Source: Owenia fusiformis (Eukaryota; Annelida; Polychaeta; Sabellida; Oweniidae). Taken from it: 64,000 bases of DNA. Under the pieces are notes generated by a model, which made no database searches, was not told where the DNA came from, and was given only the letters and a program-made list of their open reading frames with translations. Both the position numbers and the translations under genes were made by a program. The stretch covers positions 28,718,684 to 28,782,683 of the forward strand of contig CAIIXF020000012.1 in assembly GCA_903813345.2 (NCBI GenBank). Reading direction: 5' to 3'. This document shows positions 1 through 9,600 of this stretch, piece after piece. The first letter of the stretch is position 1; each line of letters starts with the position of its first letter.

Positions 1-254
1 TATGCATTCAACAATATAATAATAGGTTGCATTTTTGGTGAAAATTAGGTCAACATTTTTGTAAAAGTATGTTGATTGGTCCATTGCCCCTTCAATATCA
101 CTTAGGTCTGATTAACTAAATTATCATTATATATACTTTTCTTGAAGATAATGAATGGATCTAAAAGATACACCCATATTCATGATCAAAAAATATTCAT
201 AATTCAAGTTAGAATCGTTTGAAATTGTTTGCGATAACCTACGTGCTCCTTTTA
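1..254. repeat. Half copy of a palindromic interspersed repeat in a GCN1 intron
   Basis: Inverted match to 33218-33480 and a weaker direct match to 33712-33933. The shared edge is CGATAACCTACGTGCTCC near 231-248, followed by a T-rich step. It looks like one arm of the ~716-bp foldback element at 33.2-33.9 kb; the other arm, if present, is beyond the window. The following 200 bp up to the GCN1 exon is unremarkable intron. Confidence 0.7.
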
Positions 255-457
255 GTTTTATATTGTTAACAAGTCATTTTGGTTTTGTATTTTCAAAATC
301 ACAGTCCAGAATAGGCCAAGTTTTGCCTATGAAATCTAAAGTAAATGTTTTATTAAAAAAGTTTATCTTTTAAAAATGTCTAACAACTTAACTCTAAAGA
401 TTAATGTTCAAGTTCTCTCAAAAACATATGGCTCAATCTCCATTTTAAAAAACTTAC

Positions 458-686
458 CTGCTTGGATATCAACAGTTGATAGCTTCAGGAGCAGACAGGC
501 GGCACTGAGTGCCTCTGAGACGAGACCATGTTGAGTGGATTGGCTACTGGCTTTGTCTACTGTCTTCAACAAAACAGGGAGAACGTCCATGGCTTGAATG
601 AGGCAGTCACCCTGGAATGCTGCATTCATGCACTGAATGTATGCCATTCTCACACCACTTGTGGATGACTTCAACCCAAGCCCAGT
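458..686 (-). CDS. GCN1: GCN1 exon 8 (last one in window)
   Basis: Acceptor TACTTTTAG, donor GTAAGT, 229 nt. Encodes TGLGLKSSTSGVRMAYIQCM through LKLSTVDIQA. No further exon is seen between 457 and the left edge. Confidence 0.94.
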
Positions 687-3600
687 CTAAAAGTAAATGA
701 AATATGCTGATTTTTGTAGACTGTCAAGGATATAATACATGTATTTTAGCTTCAGTATTTTCTTCATTAAAACAACAATGTTGTACATATAATGAACTTT
801 GAATGGCTTATAGTTCATATGCTTACAAGTTCATGTTGTACATTCACATTCTACATTTTGATTGTACAAATCTCAGAAATCTCTGATTTAACTGTCAACC
901 TACCTTAAACCATTCAATGAGTTTCTTTGGGAGATCAGTAGAGAACCTGCACACCCAGAGTGACAGCATCTGAATAGTGTGAATCAGTGTAGCTTCATGT
1001 ACTGAAACAGAAATGGGCAAACTATAGCATATCTAGAATTCAAACATGATCATATTATATGAGAGATTTTCAACCAATCAGATTGCAGCATAACCATTCT
1101 CCATGCATAGTCTTCATAGTCTTGAATCTAGCCCTTATGACCCCATCTATAGAAGGTACGGTTTTAAGTTGGGGGTGGGGGAGTGTCTCGGAGACTTGAT
1201 GTTACACTTATTTCTAAGCAAGAAATATAAGTCACTTAAAATAAGACTTAAAATGCTCCAAAACAAACATAATCATCGAACCAAAATTTGATTTACAGTA
1301 CTTTGAAGAAACATTTATATCAAAAATTAAATAGCTGCAAAAAAATATACAGCTGGAGGGGTTTCATTTAAATTCTTATTTTAAAGATGCAGATGAAAAT
1401 AACTAATGAAAATTGCTTATGTTTGCTGTTAATAAAATCCCTGTAGATGCATTAAATTTCTTTGTACCTTCTTGTTGGAGTATCGGGATAAAAGACTCGA
1501 CAACTGTTGTTCCAAGACTGCTCACTGATTGGCTACCAGTCACCTGGTTGCTAGACAACCTTCCCAACCCTGACAGGACACTGATTTTCTCCGCAACGAC
1601 AACCAGCTTTCCTTCACTTCCTAGAATCAAAAGAAGAATAAATTTCAGAAAAGCTTTTAACTGCTTAGATTGACGAGATTTCTTGTCACAAAAGAATTGA
1701 CCTTGAGACCTGGAGTGACGAGATAATGTCACAGACTTTTCACAAAAATGTTTCATACTTTGATCATTTTAATAAAATCAAAACATACTATGCTTTAAAA
1801 TGTGTAGAAAGAATCCACGCTAACTACATTGACTAAATTGTAAAATTTAGCATAACATGTTCTTTGTTCTGAGTATCCACCTAAACAAAAATTCTGATTT
1901 TTTACCAGATTTCTCTCACTTTCAAGTACATGTAGATGCAAATGGGTTTTTCAGGTAGGCACAGTGCCCACTTGCTTCAATGCTAAAGAGATCACTGACA
2001 CTTGTTCAAAAGTTATTGCCTTGCCCAAGATAAAATATGAATATCAGAACTTACCATTATAGATGGCGATGATGTGCTTCACGAGCTTAGAAACTGCATC
2101 TGAGTCACTGCATTGTTTTCCTAATTTCTCTATAGCAACCACAGCATCATCACGGATACGTTCCTCCTTGGCATGCAACTGACCTGTAATTAAGTTGTAA
2201 ATCAGTACAATACGGTACATGTGCAGTGCAATACAATAGAATGCAGTACAGTACAATACAGTATACATACAGTACAGTACAATATATAGAGAGTACTGTC
2301 AACACTCAAGTCATAACACTTAACAGTCGATCATGTAGTCAACAGTCTTAACTTACTTAAAACAAACAATACAAAATATACAAACATTTGCAATCAAAAA
2401 TATGAATGTATTTTTCAATATGATATTGCACTGTGGTCCTTTTGACTGTTGTATCAATGTTTTTGAAGGTAGGTCTATCTGAAGTCACCTTATATATTAT
2501 CTCAATACAACCCCCCCCCGTACCATTCATTCCCAATAAATGTTCTTAGAATGCCATATGAGCAAATGTAAATTAATTTCTTGGATCAGCTGTTATTCCA
2601 AATACTATTTATGTATGCTTTCACTAATATTATTTGTACAGTATATATATACTTATGTATGTAAATGTATTTAATTGAAATAAAAAATGTACTTACTAGC
2701 AAGATTCTTTCCGATTTCCATAGCATACTGACTGAGATCAATAGAGACCCCTTCTACAAGGTACCCAGCTGCCTCAACCGTCACTTCAGGACTGCGTAAC
2801 ATCGCCTTTTGCAAAGCAGGCAAAACGGACTCCTTGAACTCAGCATGGTTGATTAACTTTAGAAGGGGTCTGCATGCCTCCATGGCATGCTTTGCTGGGC
2901 GTGATCTACCACTAAGAACAGATTTGGTATATGTCTCAATAAATGAGTCTCTGTATTTGGTGAGAGTGTCCGTAGCTTTAGTTGACACAAGGAATTGGAC
3001 TAAAAGGCCACACAAGGTCAGTTTGTAGATATTGGACTCGCTAGACTTCATCCACTCGCAGTATTTCTCGACAAACTGGGGAGCCTAGAAGTAATCAACA
3101 AAAGATTTTGCATGTAAAGTAGAGGTGTCATGGATAAAAAAATTCCAAAATTGTTCCGTTCCAACCAAAATGTTCCGAACCAAACCGCTCCGATTTTTTT
3201 TTGTTCCGTGACATCTCTAATGTAAGGAAATGTATCAGGATGTTAAAGGTCCCATGTAAAATTTGAAAATATGTTTTCATATGGGGCCTTTAAAGGTGTC
3301 AATTTACAATATGTATCGTTATGATACACTTTACTAACTATGTTGAGATTAGAAACAAAAAATGATTATTCGATAATAAGAATGCAGTCAGGGGATCGAA
3401 AAGCTACCTTTTCTGCAGATTAGCAGTTTACAATCACTCAACCTTCATAAAGTCAGTCGCCCCAGGGTATTTCAACATAAAGGGACTTACTAAGGGGGTA
3501 CAGGGGCCAACCAGGAAGGTTCCTTTCAATTTTAAAACGAGTTGCAAACCATAGATCTAATTTTAAATGTTAAGGTTTTAAATTATATTCTATTCAAATT

Positions 3601-5590
3601 CTATCACTGTTAAATTATATATCTGCTTTATATGGGCTAATTAGCCTTTTGCAGATTATTGACATAGACATAGACAAAGCAATATTTGAGATAGTTCAGA
3701 AAACATTTATGCAGCAATCTCCCATCCTCCGATCACAGGGCTTCAAAAAATTGTATAAAATAATGATATTAGTTGATTGTGATAGATGGTACCTACCTCA
3801 GTCCAAAGTCTACATAGTCGCTTATATACAGCCTGTCTCTGTACAAGGCGTCTAGCGGTTAGTGCACCGTAAACCAGACTGGCTTGTAGGTCCAACATCT
3901 GCTTCAGCACATCACCTTGACAACCATCCTTACCGCATCGTATCAATATACATGTCCAACCAAGAGCCTTGAACGATTCATCAGCGCATGTTGACTTACT
4001 GTAATTAAAAAATAAATCAAAATTTTGAGTGAAAAAACTAGATAAGGGCAACTCCGCGGAGTAGCAAATCCCAACGAACAAAATATCAATTACCGAATTC
4101 CAATCAATTATACTCATTACTTTGGTTAAAATTGAAAAAATTAGATTTTAGAATTGCGAATTCCTGGAAAGCAGCCATTTTGAATTTTCTGAGGTACAAA
4201 TCTGAAAAATAATACCATAATTGTGATCTACTCCAAAATTCCTTCAATTTGAGTATAATATAGCCATACTTTGAAGGGATCGAAAAATTATTGCGAAATC
4301 GTACATTAAACAGCCATTTTGAATTTAATGAGGCTCGAATCAGAAAAAAGATACAATATTTGCAATCTACTCTTAATTGCCTTTCATTTGAGTATAATAA
4401 AGCTATACTGTACTTCAGAAAGATCTAAAAATTAGCGAAAATTTCTGTTTTCCTGTCCCCCCATACACCGCCCCTGGGGGTCAGGATGAAAAACACGGAA
4501 TATATGTGAAATAGATAAATGTTGTGAATATACTACCAAATTTTCAAACAATAATATTAATTACTTTGGTTTAGAATGAAAACTTTATGATTTTTGTGAA
4601 AAAGTCCCGTCATTTTTAAAGCGGCGGCCATTTTGAAATTTTTTTTTTGAGTTATCTTCCGGACAGACAGACGGACGGACTGACAGACTGACGGACAGAC
4701 GGACGGAGGGCTTCACTATATCCCTACCGAACTTCGTTCGTTGGGATAATAATAACAGTATTTGTGATTTGGATAAATTGTGCCCATGCAAAATGTTGAA
4801 GCAAAACTAAAATACCAGATGGAGTATATGAAACTATGAAACTCATTGTTGTTCTAAATATCAGGTTGTTCAATCAATTCTGGCAAGACACTTGAATGAA
4901 AAAAAAGATTTTCCTTACGCTCCATTCCTGATATCCTTAGTAATAGGGGCAAGGGCAGAGACAATGTTTTTACATGCGGCCACATCATGCTCCCCTGCCA
5001 ATATCTCAAATATCTTGTCGACAGCAATCCTCGACTTCGCATTTCTATAGCGACTAAGTGTAAACACACACGTCTTGAGGATGCCCTTTAATGTAGCTTC
5101 AGGAAGATCTGAAAGAACAGAAAAAAGTTAATTATTTATTTGGAGGTATTGAGCTTTGGTAAAACCACTCGGTAAATCCTGGCTACGGGCCTGAAGGCTG
5201 TTCTATCAGATTAGTCCGCCTTTGAAAGAGGTAAATCAGAGGGAATATGGAGTCTCGTATCTGAAACTATTTTATATGAGACTTGATATAGGGACCCGGG
5301 CCTCAAGATAAAATTCTCATATGGAAAAGTAGATGGTGGGGAGAAACTTCATGCAATAAGTAGCAATCAGGGTTTCAATCATCTCTTCAGAACAAGTCAA
5401 ATATATAATGGCAATCAAGTGTAATTAGTAAGCATAGGTCCTAAAAGACGCAATTCAAAATCAAAAATTAAAAAAAAAAAATCTCACCACTTTTTGAAAG
5501 TATGGGTTGTAAATCCTCAAAGATTTCGCATCTTTCCTTCGTTTTGGATGTAGTGATCCGTGCAACAAAACGCTTCAGAGCTTCTGCCAT
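458..5590 (-). CDS. GCN1: GCN1, eIF2-alpha kinase activator (5' part, eight exons)
   Basis: GCN1 is the giant HEAT-repeat protein that binds stalled or collided ribosomes and activates the kinase GCN2 in the amino-acid stress response; it is cytosolic. Eight GT-AG exons (5590-5488, 5108-4919, 3998-3797, 3084-2697, 2183-2055, 1620-1468, 1001-904, 686-458) join in one open frame of 1,492 nt, ~497 residues. The vertebrate protein is ~2,670 residues, so the rest lies left of the window. The product is collinear with the N-terminal HEAT region of vertebrate GCN1 as I recall it; GSEGKLVVVAEKISVLSG, SIDLSQYAMEIGKNLAS and the segment around KASSQSTQ are especially close. The start MAEALKRFVARITTSK aligns with the vertebrate start. 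The RWD-binding region for GCN2 is not in the window. It is divergent from FBXW8, with ~550 bp between start codons. Confidence 0.95.
904..1001 (-). CDS. GCN1: GCN1 exon 7
   Basis: Acceptor CTGTTTCAG, donor GTAGGT, 98 nt. Encodes VHEATLIHTIQMLSLWVCRF and TDLPKKLIEWFK, matching VHEGTLVHAVSVLALWCNRF and VPKKLTEWFK. Confidence 0.93.
1468..1620 (-). CDS. GCN1: GCN1 exon 6
   Basis: Acceptor TTTGATTCTAG, donor GTACAA, 153 nt, phase 1 at both ends. Encodes GSEGKLVVVAEKISVLSG through FIPILQQE, nearly identical to the vertebrate segment. Confidence 0.93.
2055..2183 (-). CDS. GCN1: GCN1 exon 5
   Basis: Acceptor TTAATTACAG, donor GTAAGT, 129 nt, phase 1 at both ends. Encodes a HEAT helix pair: DDAVVAIEKLGKQCSDSDAV then SKLVKHIIAIYN. 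Confidence 0.92.
2697..3084 (-). CDS. GCN1: GCN1 exon 4
   Basis: Acceptor ACTTCTAG, donor GTAAGT, 388 nt. Encodes APQFVEKYCEWMKSS through DLSQYAMEIGKNLAS. The vertebrate counterpart contains SHSEFKDLILPTIQKSLLRS; here NHAEFKESVLPALQKAMLRS. Confidence 0.93.
3120..3219. mobile_element. 100-bp hAT-like MITE with 8-bp target duplication
   Basis: Termini TAGAGGTGTCATGGA and TCCGTGACATCTCTA are inverted repeats with one mismatch. They are flanked by ATGTAAAG (3112-3119) and ATGTAAGG (3220-3227), an 8-bp duplication with one mismatch. The 8-bp duplication and the TAGAG..GT termini fit the hAT superfamily. Lies in GCN1 intron 3. Confidence 0.75.
3243..3293. repeat. Tiny TTAA-flanked inverted repeat
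   Basis: TTAA at 3243-3246 and 3290-3293 bracket a 43-bp imperfect palindrome (AGGTCCCATGT and its near complement). TTAA flanks are typical of piggyBac-type insertion, but at this size chance is possible. Confidence 0.35.
3797..3998 (-). CDS. GCN1: GCN1 exon 3
   Basis: Acceptor TTAATTACAG, donor GTAGGT, 202 nt, ending on a codon boundary. Encodes AKSTCADESFKALGWTCILI through RLCRLWTE, matching the vertebrate ALTWTCLLVRI and KKLTKLWKE blocks. Confidence 0.92.
4051..4747 (-). mobile_element. Hairpin-headed non-autonomous element in GCN1 intron 2
   Basis: Read on the minus strand, the head at 4747-4716 contains the palindrome CGAACGAAGTTCG and then CTATATC-type sequence. An ACRG-type tetranucleotide tract follows (about 4660-4712) and then AT-rich body with several 'GCCATTTTGAA' motifs. 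ATCCCAACGAAC at 4068-4079 pairs with its complement at 4736-4747, giving a 12-bp terminal inverted repeat. The same head occurs at 13660 in FBXW8. No coding capacity. It belongs to the hairpin-headed class seen throughout the window. Confidence 0.65.
4919..5108 (-). CDS. GCN1: GCN1 exon 2
   Basis: Acceptor TTCTTTCAG, donor GTAAGG, 190 nt. Encodes DLPEATLKGILKTCVFTLSR and on to KDIRNGA, matching the vertebrate block KGLCKLFCLTLHRYRDAASR. Confidence 0.9.
5488..5590 (-). CDS. GCN1: GCN1 exon 1 (start codon)
   Basis: ATG at 5590, then MAEALKRFVARITTSK. Donor GTGAGA follows 5488. The exon ends after one base of a codon (phase 1). A 103-nt first coding exon. Confidence 0.9.
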
Positions 5591-6142
5591 TATGATAAAC
5601 ACAAATAAAGTACTGAATGAGTCTAATTACATTGAATTTTGCTAAAATATGGGTTAACTATTGGGCGATAATCTGTTTTCTACATGTGTCCGCCATATTG
5701 TTGTGCAACGAAATATCTGCCGGTTTGGAAATGCACAGATATTTCACTACGTACATCATTTCCTACAAAGAAACAGGCGTCACTTGGAAATGAATATTGT
5801 CTCTAACTATACATGTAATAAATTTAAATACACAATCAATATTATGTTATTTATTTTGTTTTAAAAACTCCGTGTATGGGATCCTGAAACGTAATCCGGC
5901 AGAAAAGCATACATCACAGTTATTATTCTATATCCTATTAGACTAATTAAGTACTATTAGTTGCAAAGATTAATCAAATATATTCTTATCTGCTTCAAAT
6001 AAAGCATATCACTCTTACAAAAACATATCAGGAGAAAACCTATCTATTTATCTTTTTAGGAGCTTAATTCTAACTGTGGTGTGTGATAATGAGACATTTT
6101 GTAAACATTTCAGATTTCAAGTATTTACATATTTTTTTAAAA
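5591..6142. promoter_or_regulatory. GCN1/FBXW8 bidirectional promoter and 5' leaders
   Basis: The two start codons face away from each other with 552 bp between them, so both promoters and 5' UTRs must lie here unless there are upstream non-coding exons. CCGCCATATTG at 5690-5700 resembles a YY1/initiator-type CCGCCAT motif, and an inverted pair AAATATCTG/CAGATATTT lies at about 5710-5745. No TATA box at a convincing position. An in-frame ATG at 6089 would add 18 residues to FBXW8. Confidence 0.5.
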
Positions 6143-6688
6143 ATGGATGTATCCAAGCGATTAGAATCATTCAGAGAAGCTTGGAAGAATGAACTTAATG
6201 CCCCTAAACGAGGTTCATCTAGTGGTTGTCAATCAAATAGTGAATCCCATCCTAGTACAACGCAGAATAATGAAAAAGAAACTCAAAAACAAAATCATTT
6301 TGAAAATGAAAATCCAGAAAAAGCTAAAGAAAAATCAGGTAGTTTTGATCCAGGTAGCTGGTATGAACGCCATGTAAAGGAAGCTGAATTAAAGGAGAAT
6401 ACTATAGAACCTTTCCTTATAGCTGAAAAATTATTAAGTGGCCATTTAGCGGAGCATAGTATATCGAACACTCCTACATCAACGCACTCAGAGATTAAAC
6501 CGCATCGTAAAGTTTCCCATCATAAAGAATTAGATACATTGACTTCTAATTCAGATATTGTGCATCATAACAGACTTGAAAAAAATAAGACAGGGAGATC
6601 AAGCCCACTCGATTTTAAAAGTAAACGAAGAAAATTAGATGGACAGACAGAAGAGGGAAATCTCGTTGATACATTAATTGCTGATTTG
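6143..6688 (+). CDS. FBXW8: FBXW8 exon 1 (N-terminal region)
   Basis: Residues 1-182, ending on a codon boundary at GNLVDTLIADL before donor GTAGGT. Human FBXW8 has EQLVDQLIRDL at the same place. Polar, Ser/Glu/Lys-rich and longer than the human N-terminus. An ATG 54 nt upstream (6089) is in frame and cannot be excluded as the start. Confidence 0.9.
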
Positions 6689-9600
6689 GTAGGTGTGAAT
6701 TACTGGTATAATGATACCGTGAGTTTGCTTGGTGGTATCATAGCTGAGGCAAGGGGCTAAATGTTAAAAATGAACTTATTGGAATGATCAGCTCCTCCGA
6801 TCACAGGGCTTCAAAATCCAGAATATCTTCTTTCTTTTTACTCCCTGCGATAAGCAGTTGGCATTTCCCCAATTAAGAACTTGCAATTTGATTCGCTGTT
6901 GCAACATTGTGAAAGAAATCATGTATACGTCATCGGCGCATAATTACATCATGTGATTCAGTTTTATCATGCGCTTCCAAATTGGTTATAGCAGAGGGAA
7001 AGAACAATGTGGATTCTTAAAAACTCACAGTGTGGTGAGATCTATTTTGTACCGATGTGAATGCTATGCGAGAAATATTTGGTCACTAGAAACTCAATGA
7101 TACAAAACGAGATGACCATGACTGTACAGTATATTAAAATAATGCCATTGTTTGTGATGTTCGTTTTTATTATTTTCTGTTGTAGGATGAAATCAATGAA
7201 ATTCCATTCTTTGACATCCAGATTCCTAGAGAAGTTGCAGTTTCTATGTTTAAATACTTGGAACCCAAAGACCTCTGCAGATGTGCTCAGGTAAGAGTGT
7301 GCAGATTTGCTTGGATAACAATAGAGATATAGATATGCTCAGGTAGAATTGTAGATGTGCTTAGGTAAGGATGTTGATTTGCTCAGTTAAGAATATAGAT
7401 GTGCTTAGGGAAGAGTAAAGATGTGCTCAGGTAAGAATGTAGGTGTGCTCAGGCTAGAATAAAGATGTGCTCAGTTAAGAGTTTGCAGATGTGCTTGGAT
7501 AACAATATAGATATTTATGTGCTTAGGTAATAATGTAGATGTGCTCATGTAAGAATGTAGATGTGCTCAGTTAAGAATGTAGATGTGCTCAGGTAAGAAT
7601 GTAGATGTGCTCAGGTAAGGATGTAGATGTGCTCAGGTAAGAATGTAGATATGCTCAGGTAAGAATGTAGATGTGCTCAGGATAGAATGTTGATGTGCTC
7701 AGGTAAGAATGTAGATGTGCTCAGGTAAGAATGTAGATATGCTCAGGTAAGAATGTAGATGTGCTCAGGATAGAATGTTGATGTGCTCAGGTAAGAATGT
7801 AGATGTGCTCAGGTAAGAATGTTGATGTGCTCAGGTAAGAATGTAGATGTGCTCAGGTAAGAATGTAGATGTGCTCAGGTAAGAATGTAGATATGCTCAG
7901 GTAAGAATGTAGATGTGCTCAGGATAGAATGTTGATGTGCTCAGGTAAGAATGTAGATGTGCTCAGGTAAGAATGTAGATGTGCTCAGGTAAGAATGTAG
8001 ATGTGCTCAGGTAAGAATGTAGATGCACTCAAATGATAATATAGATGTGCTCAGGAAAGAATGTAGATGCACTCAAATGATAATATAGATGTGCTCAGGA
8101 AAGAATGTAGATGCACTCAAATGATAATATAGATGTGCTCAGGAAAGAATGTAGATGCACTCAAATGATAATATAGATGTGCTCAGGAAAGAATGTAGAT
8201 GCACTCAAATGATAATCATAATATAGATGTGCTCAGGAAAGAATGTAAATGCACTCAAATGATAATATAGATGTGCTCAGGAAAGAATGTAGATGCACTC
8301 AAATGATAATATAGATGTGCTCAGGAAAGAATGTAGATGCACTCAAATGATAATATAGATGTGCTCAGGAAAGAATGTAGATGCACTCAAATGATAATAT
8401 AGATGTGCTCAGGTAAGAATGTAGATGCACTCAAATGATAATATAGATATGCTCAGGAAAGAATGTAGATGCACTCAAATGATAATATAGATGTGCTCAG
8501 GTAAGAATGAAGATGTGCTCTGGTAAGAATGTAGATGTGCTCAGGTAAGAATGTAGATGTGCTCAGGTAATAATGTAGATGTGCTCAGGTAAAAATGAAG
8601 ATGTGCTCTGGTAATAATGTAGATGTGCTCAGGTAAGAATGAAGATGTACTCAAGTAAGAGTGCAGATGTGCTTGGGTAAGAATGTAGATGTGCTCAGGT
8701 AATAATGTAGATGTGCTCAGGTAAGAATGAAGATGTACTCAGGTAATAATGTAGATATGCTCAGGTAAGAATGAAGATGTACTCAGGTAAGAATGTAGAT
8801 GTGCTCAGGTAAGAATGTAGATGTGCTCAGGTAAGAATGTAGATGTGCACAGGTTAGAATGTAGATGTACTCAGGTAAGAATGTAGATGTGCTCAGGTAA
8901 GAATGTAGATGTGCTCAGGTAAGAATGTAGATGTGCACAGGTTAGAATGAATATGTACTTATATTTTAGCTTCAGATTTATATTTCAAAGATTGTCAGAG
9001 ATTGGAATTTGATTAATATAAAGATGGCAGGCTTATTAGTCATTATCTTAAAAAAGGATCAAATCATCTTGCCATTGTCAGATCTCAAACTTTATTTATT
9101 TTGAAATGTTTAGATGTTTTAGATAAACCGGTCAACACTGATTAATCATTAGTTAGCCCTAGATATGGTTAAGGTAGCTTCCCACTCAATAGAAGTTTTC
9201 ATCATGCATATCTGTCGAGCTTCTCAATATGTAATATGTGTGAATGTCCTATTGTACTTTCTAGGTGAGTAAAGCATGGCAGAGTTTGGCGGAGGATGAG
9301 CTTTTATGGTGCACACTTAGCCACAGGGCCGGCTACGATTTACACTTAGATACAGTTGCAGAGAATGGCTGGAAACAACGATTCAAGGATAATTTGGCTA
9401 CAGCTAAAAATCTGCAAAATAATTGGAGGGTACGTATGGCATTGGATATTTACATTTTGTGGGATTTTGTGTCTACTTTGACGCGCCATTTCAATTCCAG
9501 TGTTAGAAAAGTCAAAGTCTAGAGCTAATAAACTATAGGATTACTGTTTTTCTGTTTCTAGCAGTCATTTTTTGCTTGTCATCTCAATTCCAGAAAAATC

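Noticed and set aside
1403-1756. Longer GCN1 exon than 1468-1620
   Set aside because: The open frame runs past both splice sites, but only the inner 153 nt aligns with GCN1 and joins in phase.
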